From the NCBI GenBank assembly GCA_905195085.1, contig CAJJUK010000008.1, positions 1 to 41,492 of the forward strand: a DNA stretch of 41,492 bases, in the 5' to 3' direction. Shown in pieces: positions 1 to 8,039 of the stretch. A program made the translations under genes and the position numbers. The notes under the pieces were generated by a model, which was not told the origin of the DNA, did not search any database, and worked only from the letters and a program-made list of their open reading frames with translations. Each line of letters begins with the position of its first letter. Position 1 is the first letter of the stretch. The DNA is from an uncultured Christensenella sp. (GTDB taxonomy: Bacteria; Bacillota; Clostridia; Christensenellales; UBA1242).

Positions 1-2
1 AG

Positions 3-308
3 TTCGGAAACGCAGGACAACAAGATAAAGTTGTCAGTGTGTCAGTGACAGAAGACGGAGTGAGGGTTGCATCAATCGAAGAGATAGATGACTATTTGAC
101 GGACTATTCAGCAAAGGCAAGTGACATGGTGTGCTTCTTGCTTGGATGTGGAACAGATGACAAAGTGAACTATTGGACTAGGAACTTGGGGACAGGTTTA
201 GGAAACGGACAGATTGTCACAAAAGCAGGAGTAACCAAATCAACATGGCTTGACAAAGTTCAAGGAGTTAGACTTGCTCTGACCATGGGAAACGGTAGTA
301 GAATTTAA
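3..308 (+). CDS. C-terminal fragment of unknown protein
   Basis: The reading frame is open from the left edge of the window and stops at 306-308, so this is the tail (about 101 residues) of a protein that starts outside. An internal GTG at 39 has no ribosome binding site and is not a credible start. The end, with a YWTRNLG motif followed by GVRLAL, resembles the WLRS...GVRPA-type terminus of DUF6273-like domains found in secreted or repeat proteins of Clostridia. That comparison is from memory and weak. No function can be assigned. Confidence 0.55.
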   Translation, partial: FGNAGQQDKVVSVSVTEDGVRVASIEEIDDYLTDYSAKASDMVCFLLGCGTDDKVNYWTRNLGTGLGNGQIVTKAGVTKSTWLDKVQGVRLALTMGNGSRI

Positions 309-314
309 ATAAAA

Positions 315-343
315 AAAGAGGGTTTAATCAACCTTCTTTTTTT
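315..343 (+). terminator. Intrinsic terminator
   Basis: A 7-bp stem (GAGGGTT at 318-324 with AACCTTC at 330-336, one G-T pair) is followed by a run of seven T. It ends transcription of the fragment at the left edge, just before the convergent rpmB terminator. Confidence 0.75.
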
Positions 344-361
344 AACCGACATAATATAAAG

Positions 362-386
362 AAAAAACACGGGGATATCAACCGTG
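362..386 (-). terminator. rpmB terminator
   Basis: On the minus strand the sequence folds CACGG/CCGTG around an 8-nt loop and continues into six T (AAAAAA at 362-367 on the plus strand). It lies just downstream of the rpmB stop codon. Confidence 0.7.
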
Positions 387-394
387 ATTTTTGA

Positions 395-565
395 TTATTT
401 TTTCTTTGCAGTCTTGATGCATTTTGTGCAAGCTCTAACTTTCTTTCCGTCAATTTCTGTGTTCTGCAAATTAACATTATATTTTCTAGGCGCTTTATTA
501 TTTGCATGGCTTACTGTCTTGCCATCCATTTTACCTTTACCGCAAATTTCACAAACTCTGCTCAT
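395..565 (-). CDS. rpmB: 50S ribosomal protein L28
   Basis: The 56-residue product starts MSRVCEICGKGKM and ends KTAKKK. It is a ribosomal large-subunit protein. Two CxxC pairs (CEIC near the start, CTKC near residues 47-50) mark the zinc-binding C+ form of L28. The ATG at 565 is preceded by GAAAGGAG at good spacing. The gene is divergent from the Asp23/fakA pair, which is the B. subtilis arrangement of rpmB, yloU and yloV and supports the identification. Confidence 0.95.
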   Translation of the reverse strand: MSRVCEICGKGKMDGKTVSHANNKAPRKYNVNLQNTEIDGKKVRACTKCIKTAKKK

Positions 566-598
566 ATCTCGTCTCCTTTCAATATTTTTCCGTGTTTA

Positions 599-627
599 AT
601 GATACCATAACCGAACAAAAAAATCAA
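599..627 (-). promoter_or_regulatory. rpmB promoter
   Basis: On the minus strand TTGATT (622-627) is separated by 17 bp from TATCAT (599-604), with TG one base before the -10 box (extended -10). Confidence 0.65.
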
Positions 628-752
628 CTGTTTTTTGATATGTTTATCATACAAATTTTTGTTTTTCCGTATATATATTTTGTTAAAGCACATTAATTTT
701 GTTGCTGTGACTTCGTTTTGATAAAAAATTTTTGTTTTGAGATTGATTTTGC

Positions 753-781
753 TTGTCAAAATTTCTTAATTGTTGTATTAT
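753..781 (+). promoter_or_regulatory. Promoter of Asp23/fakA operon
   Basis: TTGTCA (753-758), a 17-bp spacer and TATTAT (776-781) fit a sigma-A promoter about 30 bp ahead of the Asp23-family start. Confidence 0.65.
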
Positions 782-816
782 ATAAATGCGAATATACTTA
801 GTTTTGGAGGAGTCCT

Positions 817-1167
817 TTGACTGTCGATACAAACAACTATTATGGAAACATATCAATCAGCGACAATGCAATCCGCACTGTTGCTGGTTTTGTTGCGTTG
901 GATTGCTATGGTGTCGTTGACCTTGTTGCAAAGAATTTCCGTGATAGTGCAAGGGAATTGTTCAAAAAAGAGAGATACTCCAAAGGTATAACTGTAAGCC
1001 ATATTGATAATCGAATCTTCATTGATATACACTGTATTTTGAAATACGGTGTTTCTATCAGTGCCGTGGCTGAATCGCTCAAAAAATCTGTTAAATATAG
1101 CGTCGAAAACTTTACTGGAATGATTGTTGATACAGTGAATGTCCACGTCGTTGGCGTGTGTGTATAA
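817..1167 (+). CDS. Asp23/Gls24 family protein (YloU-like)
   Basis: The 116-residue protein belongs to the Asp23/Gls24 (DUF322) family: an N-terminal 'YYGNISISDNAIRTVAG' segment, then the hydrophobic/strand pattern ending in a conserved VNVHVVGV element. The start is TTG at 817, chosen because GGAGGAG lies just upstream and no ATG fits. The family is cytosolic and, in S. aureus, Asp23 associates with the membrane and envelope stress; the role of the YloU subgroup is unsettled. It sits 18 bp before fakA, the usual pairing across Bacillota, so the two are almost certainly co-transcribed. Confidence 0.88.
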   Translation: MTVDTNNYYGNISISDNAIRTVAGFVALDCYGVVDLVAKNFRDSARELFKKERYSKGITVSHIDNRIFIDIHCILKYGVSISAVAESLKKSVKYSVENFTGMIVDTVNVHVVGVCV

Positions 1168-1185
1168 TCTAAGGGAGCATAAAAA

Positions 1186-2820
1186 ATGCAAAAATCTATT
1201 AATGGGACGACCTTTCGTAATATGGTCCTTGCAGGTGTTAGTCTGCTTGAACAAAATAAGGAATACATTGATTCTTTAAACGTTTTTCCAGTTCCTGATG
1301 GTGATACGGGAACTAATATGTTTTTAACTATGAAATCTGCTGTTGGCGAAATCAATAAGTGTATGAATAATGATTTGGCTTCTTTATCTGAAGCTTTCGC
1401 CAAGGGTGCCCTTCGTGGTGCAAGAGGAAACAGTGGGGTTATCACTTCTCAAATTTTTAAGGGCTTTTGTTCTGTAACAAAAAACTGCAAAGAAATCACA
1501 ACAAAAGACTTTGCAAAGGCAATGCAAGAAGGTGCAACAATTGCCTATAAGGCGGTTACAAAACCTAAGGAAGGAACAATTTTGACTGTCATTCGTGTTA
1601 TGGCAGAAAATGCTGTAAGTTTGGCAAAGAAGCATGATGACTTTGACGTTTTCTTCAAAAAAGTGATTGACACAGGTGAAGAAATTTTGAAGCAAACACC
1701 TGAGATGTTGCCTGTTTTGAAAAAGGCGGGAGTTGTTGACTCTGGTGGCCGTGGTATTTTGGTTATTTTCACAGGTTTCCAACGTTTCCTTGCAGGGGAA
1801 GAAGATTTGGAATATACCTTTGAAGACGACACAAAGCCACAATCTGTTGACGATGTCATTGCTGATATCAACAAACTTGGCGACATTGAATTTGGTTATT
1901 GCACAGAGTATATGATCATCAATATGCTTAAGAAGACAACAGAAGCAGATATTGATAAACTCCGTGAAAGACTTATGGAAATCGGAGATTCTGTCATCTG
2001 TATTGGTGACTTGTCTTTGGTTAAGGTCCATGTTCATACAAACGAACCTAACAAGGCTCTTGGCTATGCTTTGGAACTTGGTGAACTTTACAACTTGAAA
2101 ATTGAAAATATGCGTGAACAAAACAGAGAACTCAAGAAACGTGCTCAAGCTGTTGAAGAGACAAAAGAACTTGGAATGATTGCAGTTGCTCCAGGAGACG
2201 GTTTGGCACAAATCTTCAAGGAACTTACTGTTGACGAAATTATCGTTGGCGGACAAACTATGAACCCAAGTGCAGAAGACATTGCAAATGCTGCTGACAA
2301 GGTTCCTGCAAGAAATATTTTTGTTTTCCCAAACAACAAAAACATTGTTTTGGCTGCAGAACAGGCTAATGATGTCACAAACAAGAATTTGATTATCATT
2401 CCAACAAAGAGTGTTCCAGAAGGAATTGCAGCTTCAATTGCTTTCAATCCTGATGCTTCAGTTGAAGAGAATAAAAATGCTATGCTTGAAGCAATCAAAA
2501 GCGTTCGTTCAGGTTCGGTTACTTATGCTGTTCGTGATACTCACGTTGACGGATTTGACCTTGCAAAAGGCGAAATCATTGGTCTTGATAACAAGGTAAT
2601 TTTGGCAAAGGGCAGTTTAGTTAACGAAACAACAGAAAAACTTATTGATGCCATGTTTGATGATGCGGTTATGAACATCACTCTTTTCTATGGTGAAGAC
2701 ATCAGAGAAGATGAAGCAAATGCTTTGCAAGCAACTTTGGCAGAGAAATATCCAGATTGTGAAGTTACTGTCGCAAATGGTGGTCAACCTGTTTATTATT
2801 ATTTAGTATCGTTAGAATAG
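1186..2820 (+). CDS. fakA: Fatty acid kinase catalytic subunit FakA/YloV
   Basis: The 544-residue protein has an N-terminal DhaL kinase domain (about residues 1-200) with the ATP/Mg motif NVFPVPDGDTGTNM (D38 and D40) and GARGNSG at 78-84, then middle and C-terminal domains typical of YloV/FakA. FakA phosphorylates fatty acids held by a DegV-fold FakB partner, feeding exogenous or recycled fatty acids into phospholipid synthesis. No fakB is seen in this window, so the partner must be encoded elsewhere. The ATG follows GGGAGCAT 18 bp after the Asp23 stop. Length is normal for the family (about 550). Confidence 0.92.
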   Translation: MQKSINGTTFRNMVLAGVSLLEQNKEYIDSLNVFPVPDGDTGTNMFLTMKSAVGEINKCMNNDLASLSEAFAKGALRGARGNSGVITSQIFKGFCSVTKNCKEITTKDFAKAMQEGATIAYKAVTKPKEGTILTVIRVMAENAVSLAKKHDDFDVFFKKVIDTGEEILKQTPEMLPVLKKAGVVDSGGRGILVIFTGFQRFLAGEEDLEYTFEDDTKPQSVDDVIADINKLGDIEFGYCTEYMIINMLKKTTEADIDKLRERLMEIGDSVICIGDLSLVKVHVHTNEPNKALGYALELGELYNLKIENMREQNRELKKRAQAVEETKELGMIAVAPGDGLAQIFKELTVDEIIVGGQTMNPSAEDIANAADKVPARNIFVFPNNKNIVLAAEQANDVTNKNLIIIPTKSVPEGIAASIAFNPDASVEENKNAMLEAIKSVRSGSVTYAVRDTHVDGFDLAKGEIIGLDNKVILAKGSLVNETTEKLIDAMFDDAVMNITLFYGEDIREDEANALQATLAEKYPDCEVTVANGGQPVYYYLVSLE

Positions 2821-2837
2821 TTATTAAAATATAAATA

Positions 2838-2867
2838 AAAAAGAAGGCTGTTTAGTCTTCTTTTTTT
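2838..2867. terminator. Bidirectional terminator
   Basis: AAAGAAGGCT pairs with AGTCTTCTTT around GTTT, with an A-run on one side and a T-run on the other. It serves fakA on the plus strand and the convergent membrane protein gene, whose stop codon (2852-2854) lies inside the hairpin. Confidence 0.8.
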
Positions 2868-3313
2868 CGTTTATTTTTTTCTTTGACTGGTCTTCCACAA
2901 TTGCTGCAAATAGTTTCATTTTTAAAAATTTGATTTCCGCAATAGTTACAGTATTTAATATCTTCTGAGTATTCATTGTAGAGTTCAGACTTCGCTTTCT
3001 GCAGTTGTTCATAATTTTTTTGTGAGGTTTTGTTGCTTATTACGATATCATGAATTTTTTCATTGGTTTTTGCAACTGTGAATAGTAGATAGCATATTAT
3101 AAAGCAAGCGATAACTACGAAAATTAAAAGACTGATATTTCCAAAAAGTGTCCAACTTAATTGCGAACTTAGGTCAGACGAACCTGTGTTTTGTTTTAGT
3201 TCGTTAAGAGCAGTTACGTTCACAGATATATTGTGAAATAAAAATATGATCATTAATAGAGATGCAAGTATCATAAGGATAATACAAATATTAATAAATT
3301 TCCTTTTTGCCAT
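2852..3313 (-). CDS. Small membrane protein with C-terminal zinc ribbon
   Basis: The product has 153 residues from the ATG at 3313, chosen because AAGGAGA sits just upstream; a longer reading to 3385 has no ribosome binding site. There are two strong membrane segments (about residues 8-30 and 57-78), a charged helical stretch, then a zinc ribbon with two CxxC pairs (CNYCG and CSNCGRP) and a very basic and acidic tail KEKNKRKKED. Topology suggests the zinc ribbon is cytoplasmic. Zinc-ribbon membrane proteins of this type are common in Clostridia but have no established function. It is a single gene convergent with fakA. Confidence 0.75.
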   Translation of the reverse strand: MAKRKFINICIILMILASLLMIIFLFHNISVNVTALNELKQNTGSSDLSSQLSWTLFGNISLLIFVVIACFIICYLLFTVAKTNEKIHDIVISNKTSQKNYEQLQKAKSELYNEYSEDIKYCNYCGNQIFKNETICSNCGRPVKEKNKRKKED

Positions 3314-3411
3314 ATATTTCTCCTTATATTTAAGTTTATCATGGTGGAGATAGAGAGAGTCAAGTGAATTGCAAAATTTTCTCATTTTTGTGGCATTTTG
3401 ACGGAACTTCT

Positions 3412-3420
3412 CATATCTTA
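3412..3420 (+). promoter_or_regulatory. Possible sporulation (SigE/SigK-like) -10 element
   Basis: CATATCTTA at 3412-3420 fits the CATANNNTA pattern of mother-cell sporulation sigma factors, 30 bp ahead of the next gene. No good sigma-A pair is seen here. I cannot place the -35 element with confidence, so this is only a suggestion. Confidence 0.25.
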
Positions 3421-3449
3421 TTAGTGTATGGACTTTAAGGAGGTTTAAA

Positions 3450-4118
3450 ATGTCATTTTACATCAATAATACTAATCCTAACAGACCTGGACCGATTTGC
3501 GGAAATCCGACAAATGGTATTTGTGAAAAGATTTTGATTGAAACAACAAAAGTTTTTGATGCTTGCGTTTGCACCAGCACTGAATCTGGCATAATCTTGC
3601 AAGTTTCAGACTTCTTGCCTGCTGATCCTGTTTTGCCACTTACTTATGTTTCAGCAGAAAATACACCAAATTCAACCCCAACAATCTCTGACCTTGTGAT
3701 TGACAGATTGGACACTTGTCCAAATTATGCCAACGTAAGTTTCACGCTCACCATTCCTGTGACGGTTACATACCGTGACGCAAATGGCACTTTGGGGACT
3801 GCGGTATCAACAATCACTGTTCAAAAATCTGTGATTTTGTTTGTTCCACAACCAGCAATTTCACCGATTGACATCACAGCGGTTGCAACATTCAGCAGTC
3901 AGATTGGAACATTCACATCACCAAACATTTTCACCGTGACAGGTTGTATTCAAATCATCGTGAAGGTTACAAGTGTTGTCGATGTTTTGGTTCCATCTTA
4001 TGGCTATCCAGTTTTGCCACCATGTCAACAAGCACCACAAGCAAGTGCATGCCCTGGATTCCAAGATTTGCCAATCTACCCGACCGCTTCGGCACTTTCA
4101 AATGTTCCAAGGTTATAA
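3450..4118 (+). CDS. Unrecognised Cys- and Pro-rich protein, possibly spore-related
   Basis: The 222-residue product follows a perfect AAGGAGG site. I do not recognise the family with certainty. The N-terminus (SFYINNTNPNRPGPICGNP) is rich in Asn, Pro and Gly with Cys pairs (CGNPTNGIC, CVC). The middle is a series of Thr/Val-rich beta strands, and the C-terminus has further Cys in LPPCQQAPQASACPGF. There is no signal peptide and no membrane segment. Cys-rich beta proteins without a signal and with a possible sporulation-type -10 upstream fit a coat or exosporium component, but this is inference. It stands alone, ended by its own terminator. Confidence 0.6.
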   Translation: MSFYINNTNPNRPGPICGNPTNGICEKILIETTKVFDACVCTSTESGIILQVSDFLPADPVLPLTYVSAENTPNSTPTISDLVIDRLDTCPNYANVSFTLTIPVTVTYRDANGTLGTAVSTITVQKSVILFVPQPAISPIDITAVATFSSQIGTFTSPNIFTVTGCIQIIVKVTSVVDVLVPSYGYPVLPPCQQAPQASACPGFQDLPIYPTASALSNVPRL

Positions 4119-4127
4119 GGAGAAGAA

Positions 4128-4157
4128 AAGACTTGCAAAATTGCAGGTCTTTTTTTG
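4128..4157 (+). terminator. Intrinsic terminator
   Basis: AAGACTTGC pairs with GCAGGTCTT (one wobble) and is followed by seven T, ten bases after the preceding stop codon. Confidence 0.8.
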
Positions 4158-4269
4158 TTACATTTTTAAGAAAATTATATAAATTTAAATTACTATTATA
4201 TGATATAGAGCAGAGGGATAATGTGGATTGAAAAAAATTAAAAAAATTTTAAAAAGTTGACAAAATTTG

Positions 4270-4298
4270 TTGACTTTTCTTTTTTAACTGCATATAAT
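4270..4298 (+). promoter_or_regulatory. Heat-shock operon promoter
   Basis: TTGACT (4270-4275), a 17-bp spacer and a perfect TATAAT (4293-4298) form a sigma-A promoter immediately upstream of the CIRCE operator. Confidence 0.85.
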
Positions 4299-4300
4299 AA

Positions 4301-4331
4301 TGCTAGCACTGATAAGTCGAGAGTGCTAGCA
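4301..4331 (+). promoter_or_regulatory. CIRCE operator (HrcA binding site)
   Basis: The inverted repeat TGCTAGCACT / AGTGCTAGCA around a central spacer matches the CIRCE consensus TTAGCACTC-N9-GAGTGCTAA; the left arm ends in G instead of C. It overlaps the transcription start expected from the promoter at 4270-4298, so bound HrcA would block the operon. It is the only CIRCE copy I see in the window. Confidence 0.93.
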
Positions 4332-4355
4332 AATACATTTTAAAGGTTAGTAATT

Positions 4356-5354
4356 ATGGAACTTTCCGAAAGAAAAATTAAGATTTTAACCATTGCTATT
4401 GAAGAGTTCATCAAAGACTCCGCACCAATCACAAGTGGATCGGTTAAGGACAGAACTTCCCTTGATGTTTCAACTGCAACTCTGAGAGCAGAACTCAACG
4501 CCTTGGAAGCTATGGGCTTTTTGAAACAACTTCACACTTCTGGTGGGCGTATTCCTACTGCTCAGGGGTACAGGTTCTATGTTGAGAATATGCTTAAAAA
4601 CATCAAAGCCACAAATGGCGAGTTGGAAGAAGTTCGTGAACTTATTGAAAACAGAACTCAGAGTTTGGAGAACATTGTTGCCGGAATTGCAAAAATCATT
4701 TCAAAAGCAACAAACTATCCAACTGTTGTGCTGGTCAATGGCATTGAAAATCTGGTTTTGCAAGAGTTTAAAATTATTCCACTTTTGGAAGAAAAATGCA
4801 TGGTTTTGATTGGAACAAACTATGGTTACATCACAAACACCATGGACATCAAAGCTACTGCTCAAAATTGTGAAGATGCTTCGAACTATTTGACCAAATA
4901 TTTCAAAGGCGAGACAATGGGCTTTATGCTTGCGAACATCGACCAATTCAAAAAGGGTATGAGTGGTGAAATCAAAGCATTCCAATCTGTTGTTGACAAC
5001 ATTGTTCTTGGACTTTCAAAACTCAACAAGCAAAAATTGTTGAATGTTCAGGCTGATGGTGTTGCAGACTTGGTTGACAAAGAAAAAGACATCAAAGAAG
5101 CCAAGAAGGTTTTGAAAACTTTGAGCGACAAAGAAGAACTTATCGAAGTTTTGGACAGTGATGAAGAAGGTATTTCTGCTGTTATCGCTGACGAAAATGA
5201 CGAAAAATGTTCAGTTGTCAAGGCTCCAATCATTGTTGGGGGAAACAAACTTGCATCAATTGGTGTGTTTGGACCTCAAAAAATGGACTATATGGGAATT
5301 GCTTCCGCTCTTAAAGTGGTTATTGATGAACTCAACAAGGAAAAAGGAGAATAA
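4356..5354 (+). CDS. hrcA: Heat-inducible transcription repressor HrcA
   Basis: The 332-residue repressor has an N-terminal winged helix (about 1-75, with the family motif SGGRIPTAQGYRFYV), a GAF-like middle domain and a C-terminal dimerisation region with IGVFGPQKMDYMG. HrcA binds CIRCE and needs GroE for stable folding, which links repression to chaperone demand. The gene lies directly behind promoter and CIRCE, so the operon is autoregulated. Its TAA is followed at once by the grpE ATG, implying translational coupling. Length is usual for the family. Confidence 0.96.
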   Translation: MELSERKIKILTIAIEEFIKDSAPITSGSVKDRTSLDVSTATLRAELNALEAMGFLKQLHTSGGRIPTAQGYRFYVENMLKNIKATNGELEEVRELIENRTQSLENIVAGIAKIISKATNYPTVVLVNGIENLVLQEFKIIPLLEEKCMVLIGTNYGYITNTMDIKATAQNCEDASNYLTKYFKGETMGFMLANIDQFKKGMSGEIKAFQSVVDNIVLGLSKLNKQKLLNVQADGVADLVDKEKDIKEAKKVLKTLSDKEELIEVLDSDEEGISAVIADENDEKCSVVKAPIIVGGNKLASIGVFGPQKMDYMGIASALKVVIDELNKEKGE

Positions 5355-6149
5355 ATGAAAAAAGATAAAGATAAGAAATTTGACGACGAAGAAGAGATTT
5401 CTTCAGAGGAAAAAGAAAACAATTGCGATTGCGATGAAGATTGTGATTGCGGTTGCCAAGAAGGAAAAGAGTGTCATTGCCATGAGCACGATGAAGACGA
5501 TGATGATTTAGATGAAGAAGACGAACATTGTGAGCATGAACACAAGCACAAACACCATCACGACCATGAATGTCACTGCCACAAACATGACCATGATGAC
5601 GATGATGAAGAAGATGACGACGAATGTGAATGTGATGAACATTGCCATTGTCATGAAGAGCACGACGGAGAGCATAAACATCATCATGAACACGAACATG
5701 ACAAACACCATCTTCCACCACATGAGCTTGAGGCAAAAGCAAGACAATATTTGGAAATGGCACAGCGACTTCAAGCAGATTTTGACAACTATCGCAAACA
5801 TGTTGCAGAGCAATTGGAAATTCAAAAACAAGAAGGAATTAGAAGTGTCATTGAAGTATTCTTACCATGTTTGGACACTTTTAAGGAAGCCAAAAAGAGC
5901 ATAACAGATGAAAAAATTTTGGCCGGCGTGGAAATGATTGAAGACAAAATCAACAATGCATTAAAAACATTGAATGTCGAAAAAATTGAAACGGTAGGTC
6001 AAAAATTTGATCATAACACCATGGAAGTTATTGCTGTTATGAAAAATGAAAATGCTGAAAATGATATCATCTTGGAGGAATTCCAAGCAGGATATAAATT
6101 TAATGGAAAAGTCATACGATACGCAAAAGTAATCGCTAATAAATTATAA
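5355..6149 (+). CDS. grpE: GrpE nucleotide exchange factor with Cys/His/acid-rich N-terminal domain
   Basis: The C-terminal 140 residues (from about HELEAKARQ, residue 123) are ordinary GrpE: a long dimerising helix with QADFDNYRKH, then the beta domain ending GYKFNGKVIRYAKVIAN. GrpE releases ADP from DnaK. The first 123 residues are exceptional: by my count 14 Cys and 28 His, nearly all the rest Asp, Glu and Lys, with clusters such as CDCDEDCDCGC, HECHCHKHDH and CDEHCHCH. Normal GrpE has only a short, acidic, disordered N-terminus. The composition predicts binding of Zn, Ni, Cu or similar metals, or redox chemistry (inference). Total length is 264 against about 190-200 usually. The reading frame is secured by the hrcA junction upstream and the GrpE core downstream. 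Confidence 0.93.
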   Translation: MKKDKDKKFDDEEEISSEEKENNCDCDEDCDCGCQEGKECHCHEHDEDDDDLDEEDEHCEHEHKHKHHHDHECHCHKHDHDDDDEEDDDECECDEHCHCHEEHDGEHKHHHEHEHDKHHLPPHELEAKARQYLEMAQRLQADFDNYRKHVAEQLEIQKQEGIRSVIEVFLPCLDTFKEAKKSITDEKILAGVEMIEDKINNALKTLNVEKIETVGQKFDHNTMEVIAVMKNENAENDIILEEFQAGYKFNGKVIRYAKVIANKL

Positions 6150-6163
6150 AAGGAGATAAAAAA

Positions 6164-8011
6164 ATGAGTAAAATTATTGGTATTGACTTAGGAACTACAA
6201 ATTCTTGCGTTGCTGTTATGGAAGGTGGAAAACCTACTGTAATTGCCAATGCTGAAGGAGACAGAACAACACCTTCTGTTGTTGCTTACACAAAAGAAGG
6301 CGAAAGACTTGTTGGTAAGGTGGCTAAGAGACAGGCCATTGTTAACCACGAAAACACTGTTATCTCAATCAAGAGAGAAATGGGAACTGACCACAAAGTT
6401 AAACTTAATGGAAAGGAATACACACCTCAAGAAATTTCTGCCATGATTTTGTCTAAACTTAAGGCTGATGCAGAAAGTTATCTTGGTGAAAAGGTTACAC
6501 AAGCTGTAATCACTGTTCCTGCTTATTTCAACGACAGTCAAAGACAAGCAACAAAAGACGCTGGTAAGATTGCAGGGCTTGAAGTTCTTCGTATCATCAA
6601 CGAACCTACTGCTGCCGCTCTTGCTTATGGTCTTGACAAAGGCGAAAATAAGAATCAAAAGATCTTGGTTTATGACCTTGGTGGTGGAACATTCGATGTT
6701 TCAATTCTTGAAATTGGAGACAACGTTTTTGAAGTTTTGTCAACAAACGGAAACACAAGACTTGGTGGAGATGACTTCGACAACAGAATCATTGATTTCT
6801 TGGTTGAAGAATTCAAAAACCAAAATGCAGGCATGGATTTGTCAAAAGACAAACTTGCTATGCAAAGACTTAAGGAAGCCGCTGAAAAGGCCAAGATTGA
6901 CCTTTCTGCAACTCCTATGACAACAATTTCTCTTCCATTTATTTCTGCTGATGCAAATGGTCCAAAACACTTGGAAGTTGAACTTACTCGTGCAAAATTT
7001 GACGCACTTACAGAAGATTTGGTTAAAGAAACAATTGAATGTTGCAAAAAAGCTCTTGCTGATGCAAAACTTACAACAGAAAAGATTGACAAAGTCATCT
7101 TGGTAGGTGGTTCAACACGTATTCCTGCAGTTGTTGAAGCAGTTAAGAACTTCACAGGAAAAGAACCTTTCAAGGGAATCAACCCAGATGAATGTGTTGC
7201 CATCGGTGCTGCAATTCAAGCAGGTGTTTTGGCTGGAGAAGTTAAGGACGTTCTTCTTCTTGATGTTACTCCACTTTCTCTTGGTATCGAAACCTTGGGC
7301 GGTGTGTTTACAAAATTGATTGAAAGAAACACAACAATCCCAACAAGAAAATCTCAAATTTTCTCAACTGCTGCAGACAATCAACCAGCTGTTGACATTC
7401 ACGTTCTTCAAGGTGAAAGAGAGTTTGCTGCTCAAAACAAAACCCTTGGAAGATTCCAACTTAACGACATTCCACCAGCACCAAGAGGAGTTCCTCAAAT
7501 CGAAGTTACATTTGATATTGATGCAAACGGAATTGTTAAGGTTTCTGCAAAAGATCTTGGAACAAACAAAGAACAAAATATCACAATTACTGCTTCTTCA
7601 AATTTGAGCGAAGCTGACATTGACAAAGCCATCAAAGAAGCTGAAGCACATGCTGAAGAAGATAAGAAGAGAAAAGAATTTGTTGAAACAAAGAATCAAG
7701 CAGATAACATGGTTTACTCTCTTGAAAAACTCTTGAAAGAAAATGGCGACAAGATTTCTGCTGAAGACAAGAAACGTCTTGAAGATGAAATCGAAAAAGC
7801 AAAGAAAGAGTTTGAAAGTGATAATATTGAAGTTCTCAAGAAAGAACTTGAAGAACTTACAAAAGTTTCTAACGAAGTTTTCACAAAGATGTATCAAAAC
7901 GCAAATCCAAACGGAGCAACAGGTGATGCAGGAAATGCTGGTGCAAGCAATAACAATGGAACTGACTCTTCTGACAAGAAAAACGGCGATGATGATGTGA
8001 TTATCGAATAA
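6164..8011 (+). CDS. dnaK: Molecular chaperone DnaK (Hsp70)
   Basis: The 615-residue Hsp70 has the ATPase signatures GIDLGTTNSCVAVMEGGKP near the N-terminus, VYDLGGGTFDVS and ILVGGSTRIP, then the substrate domain (LLLDVTPLSLGIETLGG) and helical lid. The tail is Asn/Gly-rich and ends DDDVIIE, shorter than the EEVK-like end of many homologues. It refolds proteins with DnaJ and GrpE. It starts 14 bp after grpE behind AAAGGAG and is controlled with the operon by HrcA/CIRCE. Confidence 0.98.
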   Translation: MSKIIGIDLGTTNSCVAVMEGGKPTVIANAEGDRTTPSVVAYTKEGERLVGKVAKRQAIVNHENTVISIKREMGTDHKVKLNGKEYTPQEISAMILSKLKADAESYLGEKVTQAVITVPAYFNDSQRQATKDAGKIAGLEVLRIINEPTAAALAYGLDKGENKNQKILVYDLGGGTFDVSILEIGDNVFEVLSTNGNTRLGGDDFDNRIIDFLVEEFKNQNAGMDLSKDKLAMQRLKEAAEKAKIDLSATPMTTISLPFISADANGPKHLEVELTRAKFDALTEDLVKETIECCKKALADAKLTTEKIDKVILVGGSTRIPAVVEAVKNFTGKEPFKGINPDECVAIGAAIQAGVLAGEVKDVLLLDVTPLSLGIETLGGVFTKLIERNTTIPTRKSQIFSTAADNQPAVDIHVLQGEREFAAQNKTLGRFQLNDIPPAPRGVPQIEVTFDIDANGIVKVSAKDLGTNKEQNITITASSNLSEADIDKAIKEAEAHAEEDKKRKEFVETKNQADNMVYSLEKLLKENGDKISAEDKKRLEDEIEKAKKEFESDNIEVLKKELEELTKVSNEVFTKMYQNANPNGATGDAGNAGASNNNGTDSSDKKNGDDDVIIE

Positions 8012-8039
8012 TTTAAATACGAATTAAAAGGAAAAAGTC

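Noticed and set aside
5508..5831. Minus- and plus-strand alternative frames in the grpE N-terminal region (Met/Val/Phe-rich)
   Set aside because: They are shadows of the repetitive GAT/GAA/CAT codons. Only the GrpE frame joins hrcA upstream and the GrpE core downstream.
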